Positions 15,536 through 23,511 of a DNA stretch of 24,172 nt are shown one piece after another. Source of the stretch: an uncultured Bacteroidota bacterium (GTDB lineage Bacteria; Bacteroidota; Rhodothermia; Rhodothermales; UBA10348); assembly GCA_937893205.1 (NCBI GenBank), contig CALBJU010000369.1, positions 1-24,172 on the forward strand, given 5' to 3'. The notes below the pieces were generated by a model. That model worked only from the letters and a program-made list of their open reading frames with translations, did no database searches and was not told the DNA's origin. Numbering within the stretch: position 1 is the first letter of the stretch; the number at the start of each line of letters is the position of its first letter. The position numbers were made by a program, and so were the translations under genes.

Positions 15536-17953
15536 ATGCTTTCAAACCACATCAAGATCTTCTGGCGCAATATTCGCCGCCAACCGACCTTTGCGTTCAT
15601 CAACATTGCCGGCCTCGCTGCGGGGATGGCCGCGTGTATTCTAATACTGCTCTTCATCCAGGAGGAAGTCTCCTACGAAGGAATGCACTCTCAATCAGAA
15701 AACGTCTACCGGGTTCTGACGATTGACAAGGCTCTTGGCACCAACAACCAGCGCGTAGGAATCACACAGCCTGCAGTCGGTGCCAATCTGGCAGACGCAT
15801 TTCCCGAGATTGACGCGGCTCTGCGGCTCACCTTCGGCGGACAGACACTGCTCAGGCGTGGCGATGAAACACCCATCTACGCGGAAGAGCTTCGCTCAGC
15901 CGATCCCAATTTCTTCAAATTTTTCGACTATCCACTGATCTCTGGAGATCCCCAAATGGCCCTCCAGGAGCCGTTCAGTCTGATTCTAACCGAATCGCTG
16001 GCGCGGAATCTGTTTGGCGATGACGACCCCATGGGACAGATAGTTCAGGATGGAACCGGTGCGGATTTTACCATCACCGGAGTGTTGAAGGACCTGCCGG
16101 CGAATACTCATCTCACTTTCGATGCGCTCGGATCGCTCGAAACGGTAGCATCTATAGCGAGAGCGGGGCAGCCCGAAGGCTCAACCAATCCAATCTGGGT
16201 AGACAGTTGGCGCATGGTAGCCATGCCAACGTATGCGCGATTCGTTTCGGGCATTTCCTCCGAGGGATTCGATGAAAAGATTACACAGTTCACACGGGAT
16301 AATGGCGTTCCAGAAAACTTCGAGATTACTCTCCAACCCCTCGCGGACATTCACCTCTCTTCAACAGACGTCATCTTTGACCCGGTTCAGAACAAAGGTG
16401 ATCAGGGTACGGTCTACATTTTCGCCGCGATCGCGCTCCTAATTCTGTTGATCGCCGTGGTCAACTACCTGAATCTGTCGACCGCGCGGAGCACGGATCG
16501 AGCTCGTGAGGTAGGAATGAGAAAGGTGGTGGGATCGACCCAGGGTCAACTGGTCAAGCAGTTTCTGAGTGAATCCGTGTTGACCGCCTTTTCCGCGCTA
16601 GTCATTGCCGTTGTCCTCGCCTGGATTTCATTGCCGGTGCTGAATAACATTGCGGGTACCGAGTTGGCCTTCACGGGGACGAATCTTCCCCTACTGGCCG
16701 GCTTTGGAGCTATTCTCGTTCTCGTTGTTGGTTTTTTAGCTGGATTGTACCCCGCGTTCACGCTATCCCGTTTCAAGCCCATCACAGTCCTGAAGGGCTC
16801 CTTCAAAGCGAGCAAGAGTGGACGGCGTGTTCGGGTAGGATTGGTCGTCTTTCAATTTGCCCTATCTATTGCCCTCATCGGAACGACGGGGATGGTGCAG
16901 AAACAATTGAAGTTCATTCAAACCCGAGATATGGGCTACGATCGAGAGCAGGTTCTTCTTTTTGACATGGTGGATAGCAGCATGGGGCAAAATCAGAGCC
17001 TTTTTCGAGAGGAGTTGGAGAAGCACTCTGCATTCGTGTCAATTTCCCCTTCGGGAAACGTACCTGGGAGAACATTCGGCCGAACCGGCCTCCGACCCGA
17101 AGGCGCATCGGATGATGACATATGGATATGGAGCCAGATGAATGTGGCTCCGGAGACCCTCCCAACACTGGGAATTGAAATTGCGGAGGGACGTAATTTT
17201 GATCGAGATCGTCCTGCCGACCAAAATGGTGCGGTATTGATCAACGAAACGGCCGTTGAGCAACTTGGCTGGGATAATCCACTTGAACGAAGAATTTTCT
17301 TTGGAGCTCAGGACTCGGTGGGCTCCCGTGTACTCGGAGTGGTGAAGGATTTCAACTTTGCAGGTATCCATCAGAATGTCGAGCCCCTGATTATCCAACC
17401 TCTTCCTCAAAACCAGGGCGGGACAGTGGTTGCGAGAATCAACTCCGGCCGGGTCTCCGACGCGCTTGTTGCGGCCGAAGAGGCGTGGTTAGCCGTGTAC
17501 CCGGACTATCCCTTCAGCTATTCGTTTCTGGACGAGGAATTCCAGCAGATCTATGAACGAGATCAGACAACTGGTACTATCGTCAACATTTTCTCGACGC
17601 TGGCGATCATGATTGCCTGCCTGGGCCTCTTCGGCCTCGCGAGCTACTCGACGCAGCAGCGCATTAAGGAAATAGGCGTCCGAAAGGTCCTCGGTGCGTC
17701 CTCTCGTTCGGTGATGCGCCTGCTGGTCTTCGATTTTGCACGCTGGGTGCTCCTCGCCAATTTCATCGCCTGGCCGCTCGCCTGGATTGCATCTTCGAGG
17801 TGGCTTGACAGCTTTGCTTACCACGTAGAGGTCGATCCGCTCTTGCTACTTGCCGCCTCATCAATTGCATTCGCGATAGCCATTGCAACGGTTCTATCAC
17901 AAGCGTGGGCCGCGGCCATGATGAATCCGGCTAACGCACTCAGATACGAGTGA
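15536..17953 (+). CDS. MacB/FtsX-like ABC transporter permease
   Basis: This 805-residue permease has the two-half layout common in Bacteroidota-type FtsX proteins. A first membrane helix lies at about 18-42 after the RNIRRQPTFAFIN leader. A periplasmic core domain spans about 50-280. A first FtsX block with three helices covers about 290-410 and contains REVGMRKVVGST. A new helix follows near 431-450, then a second periplasmic domain (about 455-670) and a second FtsX block (about 679-800) with KEIGVRKVLGAS. Such permeases couple an ATPase to mechanical work on lipoproteins, export substrates or envelope factors rather than to import. No ATPase gene is adjacent, so it must use a distant partner. 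The gap from the DUF885-like gene is 107 bp and holds nothing I can name. It converges on the HmuY-like gene with a 1-bp gap. Confidence 0.9.
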   Translation: MLSNHIKIFWRNIRRQPTFAFINIAGLAAGMAACILILLFIQEEVSYEGMHSQSENVYRVLTIDKALGTNNQRVGITQPAVGANLADAFPEIDAALRLTFGGQTLLRRGDETPIYAEELRSADPNFFKFFDYPLISGDPQMALQEPFSLILTESLARNLFGDDDPMGQIVQDGTGADFTITGVLKDLPANTHLTFDALGSLETVASIARAGQPEGSTNPIWVDSWRMVAMPTYARFVSGISSEGFDEKITQFTRDNGVPENFEITLQPLADIHLSSTDVIFDPVQNKGDQGTVYIFAAIALLILLIAVVNYLNLSTARSTDRAREVGMRKVVGSTQGQLVKQFLSESVLTAFSALVIAVVLAWISLPVLNNIAGTELAFTGTNLPLLAGFGAILVLVVGFLAGLYPAFTLSRFKPITVLKGSFKASKSGRRVRVGLVVFQFALSIALIGTTGMVQKQLKFIQTRDMGYDREQVLLFDMVDSSMGQNQSLFREELEKHSAFVSISPSGNVPGRTFGRTGLRPEGASDDDIWIWSQMNVAPETLPTLGIEIAEGRNFDRDRPADQNGAVLINETAVEQLGWDNPLERRIFFGAQDSVGSRVLGVVKDFNFAGIHQNVEPLIIQPLPQNQGGTVVARINSGRVSDALVAAEEAWLAVYPDYPFSYSFLDEEFQQIYERDQTTGTIVNIFSTLAIMIACLGLFGLASYSTQQRIKEIGVRKVLGASSRSVMRLLVFDFARWVLLANFIAWPLAWIASSRWLDSFAYHVEVDPLLLLAASSIAFAIAIATVLSQAWAAAMMNPANALRYE

Positions 17954-17954
17954 T

Positions 17955-18479
17955 TCAGTTCAGTTGCCTGGACCCTTCCGCTCCCAGCACGTAGCGGAAG
18001 GAATAAGATCTCGGTACCGGGTCGGAGCCGAATACGGTTTTGTAGTAGTCGGTGATCTTGACCTTCGCGTACTCCCCCGTCTTCGTCTTCAGCACGATGG
18101 TCTTATCGGCCACTGCTGTGATTACGTGGGTATCAAAATTGTAGTTGAACCAACGCGACTCGGCGTCTGAGGGAATCTCTGACGTTCCGTCGTCTTCCGT
18201 GGCATAGCCCTCTTCGGGCGCTTCCTCGACCAGATCAAACCCGACGTCGAGTATCTGCGATGATCCGTTGACCTTGATGCTCGTACCCTGGAATGCGATA
18301 TCCCATGCACCGAAGTTGGCCTCCAACTCGGTCGAGAGACGCCCCTCTGACAGACTGTAATAGACAAATTCCTCTCCTGAGGCATCAATATGTTGGACCG
18401 ATTTGCTGAGGAGATCTTGTCCCGTAACCGAGCCCGTGAACAGCAGTGAAATGAGCAGAAAACCTGGGACGTTTCGCAT
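17955..18479 (-). CDS. HmuY-like secreted protein
   Basis: This 174-residue protein starts with a cleavable signal peptide (MRNVPGFLLISLLFTGSVTG, then Q21). The rest matches the beta-rich HmuY fold: EFVYYSLSEGRL near 37-48, WDIAFQGTSIKVNG near 59-72, YAKVKITDYY near 136-145, and the closing YSFRYVL near 158-164. HmuY of Porphyromonas is a surface haem-binding lipoprotein. This protein has no cysteine at all, so it cannot be lipid-anchored that way, and only two histidines (H30, H118) are available, so haem binding is unproven. No TonB-dependent receptor gene adjoins it. It diverges from the sulfatase operon with a short shared control region. Confidence 0.72.
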   Translation of the reverse strand: MRNVPGFLLISLLFTGSVTGQDLLSKSVQHIDASGEEFVYYSLSEGRLSTELEANFGAWDIAFQGTSIKVNGSSQILDVGFDLVEEAPEEGYATEDDGTSEIPSDAESRWFNYNFDTHVITAVADKTIVLKTKTGEYAKVKITDYYKTVFGSDPVPRSYSFRYVLGAEGSRQLN

Positions 18480-18517
18480 GAAAGCGTAGATTTATGTCAA
18501 GAATGACGTTCAATTGG

Positions 18518-18523
18518 TATAAT
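18518..18523 (+). promoter_or_regulatory. Candidate -10 box of the sulfatase-xylBA operon
   Basis: TATAAT occurs in an AT-rich stretch between the divergent HmuY-like and sulfatase genes. Transcription would begin near 18530, which excludes the far-upstream ATG at 18494 as the sulfatase start and favours GTG 18560 or TTG 18608. No matching -35 box is obvious, which would fit an activator-dependent promoter. Confidence 0.4.
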
Positions 18524-18561
18524 TTCTGTCAGAAACAGTTGATTGCAAAGGCAGAAACAGT
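18523..18561. promoter_or_regulatory. Palindrome plus 22-bp-spaced direct repeat (operator candidate)
   Basis: TTTCTG-T-CAGAAA (18523-18535) is a perfect palindrome directly after the TATAAT box. Overlapping it, CAGAAACAGT occurs twice as an exact 10-bp direct repeat at 18530-18539 and 18552-18561, 22 bp apart or about two helical turns. Both copies are therefore on the same DNA face, as in AraC/XylR-type half-sites. The second copy touches the candidate GTG start, so binding there would also affect translation initiation or elongation past the promoter. Confidence 0.5.
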
Positions 18562-19984
18562 GAACATTCGTCTTGAATTGCGATCGCACCACACACACAA
18601 TTACATCTTGAGACCTTTCCTCCTGATTTTGACGATTGTGCTGACATCATTGTCATGCAGTTCCCCAGCGCCCCGGCCGAATCTGATCATTCTATTCTCG
18701 GACGATGCGGGCTATGCTGATTTTGGTTTTCAGGGCAGCACTCTTATTCGGACCCCCCATCTTGACGATCTGGCTGAATCGGGAATTCGGTTCTCCAGTG
18801 GGTACGTAACGGCCTCCGTTTGTTCACCTTCCAGAGCAGGAATGTTGACTGGACGCTATCAGCAACGTTTTGGACACGAGCTGAACCTTCCTGGACTAAG
18901 AGACCCGAATGTCCCAGATTCTGCACGAGGATTGCCATTGAGCGAACGGACCATCGCCGACCTCCTGTCTGAGGCGGGATACGCGACCGGACTGGTGGGA
19001 AAATGGCATCTGGGTCTTGAAGATCACTTTCACCCTACGCGGCGGGGCTTTGATGAGTTTTTTGGCATGCGCAAAGGAAGTGGCCCCTATTTCACAGGTC
19101 GAAATTCGACGATTGAAAACGGTATGACACTTGTCGATCCCGATTCGCTGGACTATCTGACTGATGAATTTGGAGATCAGGCGGTGGATTTCATCGCAAG
19201 GCACCGAAAAGAGCCGTTTTTCCTGTTTCTATCGTTTAACGCCCCGCATACGCCCATGCAAGCTCATCCTGAGTACCTGGAAGAGGATCAAGGCAGGTTT
19301 CGTACGACGGTACGTGCGAAATATGCCTCTATGACGCGATCTCTTGATGATAACATCGGTAAAGTCATGGCGACTCTGGAGGCATTTGGACTCGCTGAAA
19401 ACACGCTGGTCTTCTTCGCAAACGACAATGGTGGAGCAATGCCCTTTAACGGCTCTTTGAACGCACCTCTTCGCGGAGCCAAGGGCACTGCGCTCGAGGG
19501 TGGAAACAGGGTCGCATTCCTCATGTCCTGGAAGGATACTCTTCCGGCCGGAACGGTGGTTGACGAGATGGTCTCAACTCTGGACGTGCTTCCGACCTTT
19601 CTGGCTGCTGCAGGAGTCGACCTTCCCGGCGATAGGGACTATGATGGCGTGAATCTATTACCCTTCCTCACGGACGAGTCAGCTGCTGTTCCTCATGACA
19701 CCCTCTTTTGGAAAATGCAGTGGGGAGCCGCCGTACGCGCGGGCGACTGGAAGCTGGTCCGCACACCTCTACAGGAACATTGGCTGTTTAATCTTGCTGA
19801 TGACATCTCCGAGAGCAACGATTTGTCTGGAGACCAGCCAGAAATCCTGGCGACGCTACGCCAGTCGCTTGAGGCCTGGGAATCCACCCATCCTGATCCC
19901 ATCTGGGTGATCAACCTAGCGTGGCACGCCAGAACGCTGGAGCGGTATGATCAGGACGTAGTAGACGGATACGTGAGACGTTGA
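18560..19984 (+). CDS. Sulfatase of the arylsulfatase (S1) family, envelope lipoprotein
   Basis: Numbered from GTG 18560 (474 residues), this is a formylglycine-dependent sulfatase that hydrolyses a sulfate ester. C88 begins the signature CSPSRAGMLTGRY and would be converted to formylglycine. Metal and active-site segments are LFSDDAGYADFG (D48, D49), GKWHLG (K148, H150), NAPHTP (H230), FFANDNGG (D289, N290) and PLRGAKGTALEGG (K308). The signal peptide ends in a lipobox, LSC33, placing the enzyme in the envelope. The start is uncertain: ATG 18494 lies upstream of the TATAAT box; GTG 18560 follows an AAAGG; TTG 18608 would give a minimal 17-residue lipoprotein signal. The stop is 2 bp before xylB, so the likely substrate is a sulfated, xylose-containing glycan. 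No maturation-enzyme gene is in view. Confidence 0.9.
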   Translation: MNIRLELRSHHTHNYILRPFLLILTIVLTSLSCSSPAPRPNLIILFSDDAGYADFGFQGSTLIRTPHLDDLAESGIRFSSGYVTASVCSPSRAGMLTGRYQQRFGHELNLPGLRDPNVPDSARGLPLSERTIADLLSEAGYATGLVGKWHLGLEDHFHPTRRGFDEFFGMRKGSGPYFTGRNSTIENGMTLVDPDSLDYLTDEFGDQAVDFIARHRKEPFFLFLSFNAPHTPMQAHPEYLEEDQGRFRTTVRAKYASMTRSLDDNIGKVMATLEAFGLAENTLVFFANDNGGAMPFNGSLNAPLRGAKGTALEGGNRVAFLMSWKDTLPAGTVVDEMVSTLDVLPTFLAAAGVDLPGDRDYDGVNLLPFLTDESAAVPHDTLFWKMQWGAAVRAGDWKLVRTPLQEHWLFNLADDISESNDLSGDQPEILATLRQSLEAWESTHPDPIWVINLAWHARTLERYDQDVVDGYVRR

Positions 19985-19986
19985 CC

Positions 19987-21471
19987 ATGGGCAGATACTT
20001 TCTCGGAATTGATGTGGGCAGCTCTTCGGTGAAGACCACCGTCTTCGATGCGGAGTCAGGCACAACCATCGGCCATGCTACGCACCCGCAATCAGAGCTC
20101 TCAATAGACTCACTGCAGCCTGGCTGGGCCGAGCAACATCCAGAAATATGGTGGGACTGCTTCAAAGTGGGATTAGCCGATCTACGAAGTCGCACGGACA
20201 TCGACCTCCGTCTGATTGCAGGGATTGGCATCGCCTATCAGATGCACGGGCTGGTCCTGGTAGACGAAGATCATCAGCTGCTTCGCGACTCGATTATCTG
20301 GTGTGACAGTAGAGCGGTCGAGACTGGCGAGCGAGCTTTTGAAGCCATAGGACATGCGAAGTGCTTAGACACCATTCTCAATTCTCCCGGTAATTTTACG
20401 GCTTCCAAGCTGGGATGGGTTAAGGCTCACGAGCCTGACACCTATGATCGGATCCACAAATTCATGCTGCCAGGTGACTACCTCGCCATGAAACTGAGCG
20501 GTGAGATTACGACCACCCTCGGCGGTCTTTCAGAAGGCATGTTCTGGGATTTTCACGGGAGACGGGTGTCCAAAGAGGTGATGGATCACTTTGGCTTTGA
20601 CAGTTCAATCATTCCCGAAGTCGTTCCGTCCATTGGAGAACAGGTGAGTGTATCTGACTCGGTAGCTGAAGAATTAGGACTGAGTCGGGGCACGAAGATC
20701 ACCTACCGTGCTGGAGATCAGCCCAATAATGCGTTTTCACTGGGTGTGCTCGATCCCGGCCAGGTGGCCGCGACTGCAGGGACATCGGGTGTCATCTACG
20801 CTGTGACCGACCAGCAAAGTCGGGATGAGCGATCACGTATCAACACGTTTTTGCACGTGAATGATACTCCGGGCAAAGAGCGAAATGGCATCCTGATCTG
20901 CGTGAACGGCGCCGGTTCGATGTACAGCTGGCTGAGACGCATGCTATCTGTTTCGGCTGCCGACCTATCCTTCGAGGATATGAACCTCCTGGCCGAGCAG
21001 GCACCTGTCGGATCTGAAGGACTCCTGTTTTATCCATTCGGAAACGGGGCCGAAAGAATTCTCGAAGGCCGGCTCGCAGGTGCTGATCTTCGAAATCTTG
21101 ATTTCAACATCCACGGGCCATCGCACCTCATCCGGGCCGGGAAAGAAGGAATTGTGTTTGCGCTAAATTTGGGCTTCGATATTCTGACCGACATGGGTGT
21201 CCCCTGCAATACCATTAAAGCGGGCCGGGCAAACCTGTTCTTGAGTAAATCCTTTCAAGAGATATTTGCGAACGTTACCCAAACCGTACTTCAGATTTAC
21301 GATACTGACGGCGCAGAAGGCGCGGCGCGAGGCGCCGCGCTCGGTGCAGGATATTATGCCGACACCGATCAGGCCTTCGATTCCCTTGAACTAATTGAAG
21401 AGATCGAACCAACACCTGATCTCGTCAATCGATACGGCGAGATCTATGAGAGCTGGAAACAGAATTTATAA
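19987..21471 (+). CDS. xylB: Xylulokinase
   Basis: This 494-residue FGGY-family kinase phosphorylates D-xylulose to xylulose-5-phosphate, which enters the pentose phosphate pathway. Domain 1 starts with the ATP-phosphate loop FLGIDVGSSSVKTTVF (5-20), followed by QPGWAEQ (44-50), YQMHG (84-88, the substrate-binding QMHG of xylulokinases) and IWCDSRA (104-110). The catalytic aspartate is D244 in RAGDQPNNAFS, and domain 2 has ATAGTSGV (262-269). Length is close to E. coli XylB (484). An in-frame TTG at 19981 overlaps the sulfatase stop, but ATG 19987 leaves only MGRY before the first strand, as is usual. Xylose isomerase follows 15 bp later. The kinase family includes related ketose kinases, but the adjacent xylA makes xylulose the clear choice. 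Confidence 0.93.
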   Translation: MGRYFLGIDVGSSSVKTTVFDAESGTTIGHATHPQSELSIDSLQPGWAEQHPEIWWDCFKVGLADLRSRTDIDLRLIAGIGIAYQMHGLVLVDEDHQLLRDSIIWCDSRAVETGERAFEAIGHAKCLDTILNSPGNFTASKLGWVKAHEPDTYDRIHKFMLPGDYLAMKLSGEITTTLGGLSEGMFWDFHGRRVSKEVMDHFGFDSSIIPEVVPSIGEQVSVSDSVAEELGLSRGTKITYRAGDQPNNAFSLGVLDPGQVAATAGTSGVIYAVTDQQSRDERSRINTFLHVNDTPGKERNGILICVNGAGSMYSWLRRMLSVSAADLSFEDMNLLAEQAPVGSEGLLFYPFGNGAERILEGRLAGADLRNLDFNIHGPSHLIRAGKEGIVFALNLGFDILTDMGVPCNTIKAGRANLFLSKSFQEIFANVTQTVLQIYDTDGAEGAARGAALGAGYYADTDQAFDSLELIEEIEPTPDLVNRYGEIYESWKQNL

Positions 21472-21486
21472 AGCTGCTGACTAACC

Positions 21487-22806
21487 ATGACGACCAACCG
21501 GAAATACTTTGAGGGAATTGGTCCCATCCGATACGAGGGCCCAGATTCAGACACTCCCCTCGCCTTTCGTTTTTACGATCCGGGCCGCGTTGTGGCCGGG
21601 AAAGCGTTGCGCGATCACTTCAAATTTGCGTGTGCCTTCTGGCATTCCTTCGGTAATACGGGGATGGATCCCTTTGGAAGTGGCACTCGCGTATTTCCCT
21701 GGGCATTGGCCTCTGATCCGCTCGATCGCGCTCGCGAAAAGATGGATTCCGCCTTCGAAATGATGGGCAAGCTGGGGCTTGAGTATTTCTGCTTCCATGA
21801 CTACGACCTGATTGATGAGGCTGAATCCCTCTCGGAATCGGAGCGCCGCCTGGAGCTTATCACCGATTACGCGTTGGAAAAGATGACGGCCACGGGGATC
21901 AAGGTCCTCTGGGGCACGGCGAATCTGTTCAGCAATCCGCGATACATGAGCGGAGCGGCTACCAATCCTGACTTCGAAGTCGTTGCCTACGCGGCAGCAC
22001 AGGTGAAACATGCTCTCGATGCCACGATCAAGCTGGGTGGAGAAAATTATGTGTTCTGGGGAGGACGAGAGGGCTACATGTCCCTCCTGAATACAGATAT
22101 GAAGCGAGAGCAGGAGCATCTGGCCCGGTTTCTACACCTCTCCCGTGACTATGCCAGGTCGCAGGGATTTCAGGGTACATTTTTTATCGAGCCGAAACCG
22201 TGTGAGCCGAGCAAGCATCAATACGACTACGATTGCTCTACGGTCATTGGATTCCTGCACCGCTACGATCTGGCTGACGACTTCAAGCTCAACATCGAGG
22301 TTAACCACGCGACGCTCTCTGGCCACACGTTTGAGCACGAACTGCAGGTTGCTGCTGATGCAGGAATGCTGGGAAGCATCGATGCGAATCGGGGCGACAA
22401 CCAGAATGGTTGGGACACCGATCAATTCCCTAACAATCTGTACGAGGTGACCGAAGCGATGCTGGTCTTCCTTCGCGCCGGCGGATTGCAGGGAGGCGGA
22501 GTCAACTTCGATGCGAAACTGAGACGAGATTCTACCGATCTGGACGATCTTTTTCACGCGCATGTCGGAGGAATGGATCTGTTTGCACGAGCCCTCATCG
22601 CAGCCGATAGTATCCTCTCGAATTCCGGGATCGAGTCCCTTCGTTCTGAGCGATACGCTTCATTCGATTCTGAGTCAGGAAAGTCGTTCGAATCCGGATC
22701 GATGACGCTCGAGGATCTTCATAACCATGCCGCAGAATCGGATGGGCCGCTTCCGGTTAGCGGAAAGCAGGAAAAATACGAGAACCTGATTAATCGATTC
22801 ATCTAG
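21487..22806 (+). CDS. xylA: Xylose isomerase (class II)
   Basis: This 439-residue enzyme interconverts D-xylose and D-xylulose in a TIM barrel with two divalent metals. Every expected residue is present: H104 and D107 (FHDYD), E235 and K237 (FIEPKP), E271 and H274 (NIEVNHATLSGHTFEHE), D299 (SIDANRGD), D310 and D312 (GWDTDQFP), and D342 (VNFDAK). The N-terminal extension with YFEGIGPIRYEGPDS marks the longer class II type found in Bacteroidota, Firmicutes and E. coli, and the length is normal. Gene order sulfatase-xylB-xylA with gaps of 2 and 15 bp indicates one transcript. No xylose transporter or XylR-like regulator lies in the window. The product acts in the cytoplasm just before xylulokinase. 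Confidence 0.96.
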   Translation: MTTNRKYFEGIGPIRYEGPDSDTPLAFRFYDPGRVVAGKALRDHFKFACAFWHSFGNTGMDPFGSGTRVFPWALASDPLDRAREKMDSAFEMMGKLGLEYFCFHDYDLIDEAESLSESERRLELITDYALEKMTATGIKVLWGTANLFSNPRYMSGAATNPDFEVVAYAAAQVKHALDATIKLGGENYVFWGGREGYMSLLNTDMKREQEHLARFLHLSRDYARSQGFQGTFFIEPKPCEPSKHQYDYDCSTVIGFLHRYDLADDFKLNIEVNHATLSGHTFEHELQVAADAGMLGSIDANRGDNQNGWDTDQFPNNLYEVTEAMLVFLRAGGLQGGGVNFDAKLRRDSTDLDDLFHAHVGGMDLFARALIAADSILSNSGIESLRSERYASFDSESGKSFESGSMTLEDLHNHAAESDGPLPVSGKQEKYENLINRFI

Positions 22807-22836
22807 GGCGATCCGCCAAAGGGGGTGCAGGTGTAC

Positions 22837-23319
22837 TCAGCGTCTGCCAGACGACCAGTGTAGCGACATAATCATCCATCCGTCGTCGCGTCTACCCAGA
22901 ACCGCCGTTTCAGCTGAGATCATGTTGATTTTGCGATCACCGCGCATGCCGGTCAACCGGGAAGTTGAAATAACTACAACGGTATTTCCTCTGTTGCGAG
23001 CGGTGAAAGAGAGACCTTCCCGCTCCAGAGCAGAGAGGAAGCCCGCATCACCTCGGAAATGGCCTGAGAAATAGTCCAAGCGTGACTGGACATTGCCTCC
23101 TTCCACGATGTCTACCTCCTCCGCGAACATAGATACGACACCCACACTATCCCCTGCCGCCAGCGCTGCATGGAAGGAGTCCATAAAGTCGGATACCTCC
23201 TCGGTGCTGAATTCCACTTCTGGCGCCTCGGGTGCTTTCGAATCGGGTGCTTGACAGCCGGTACCGAAAATCAGAATAAATATTGTGGGTATGATGTATC
23301 GGGGGTAAAATCGGTTCAT
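22837..23319 (-). CDS. NTF2-like (SnoaL/DUF4440-type) lipoprotein
   Basis: This 160-residue protein has a signal peptide with lipobox GTGC (C22), then a Pro/Glu-rich linker (about 23-36). The NTF2-like cone fold runs from EEVSDFMDSFHAALAAGDSVGVVSMFAEEVDIVEGG (40-75) to the closing GWMIMSLHWSSGRR, typical of DUF4440/SnoaL-like domains. Such domains bind small ligands or act as accessory domains, and no catalytic residues can be assigned here. It is encoded convergently to xylA with a 30-bp gap and divergently from the outer-membrane protein gene. There is no sign that it works with the xylose genes. Confidence 0.8.
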   Translation of the reverse strand: MNRFYPRYIIPTIFILIFGTGCQAPDSKAPEAPEVEFSTEEVSDFMDSFHAALAAGDSVGVVSMFAEEVDIVEGGNVQSRLDYFSGHFRGDAGFLSALEREGLSFTARNRGNTVVVISTSRLTGMRGDRKINMISAETAVLGRRDDGWMIMSLHWSSGRR

Positions 23320-23408
23320 GATCTTGGCTGAATTGTGTTATCGATTCCGGCCGGTCAACTTAAGCTCTGGAGCTGAATTTAATCATCCCTGTGTCTGCCG
23401 TTCCATGG

Positions 23409-23452
23409 CGCTCGATTCCCACCCAAAACGAGACGGGAACACCCATCGAGCG
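23409..23452. promoter_or_regulatory. Nested inverted repeat upstream of the outer-membrane protein gene
   Basis: CGCTCGAT (23409-23416) and ATCGAGCG (23445-23452) are perfect 8-bp inverted repeats. Inside them TTCCC (23416-23420) faces GGGAA (23435-23439), so the segment could fold as an interrupted long stem in the leader, 60 bp before the ATG at 23512. It lies in the 192-bp divergent gap; the rest of that gap shows no motif I can name. Confidence 0.35.
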
Positions 23453-23511
23453 GGGGAATTCGTAAGTCGATGAGTGAGAATTCGGATGATTTGTGCACTG
23501 GTGAGATGACT

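Noticed and set aside
18495..18500. Minus-strand TTGACA as a -35 box for the HmuY-like gene
   Set aside because: A -10 box at the normal distance would fall inside the coding sequence, and none is present there.
21547..22119. 190-codon minus-strand open frame
   Set aside because: It is antisense to xylA, where every catalytic residue is accounted for in the plus frame.
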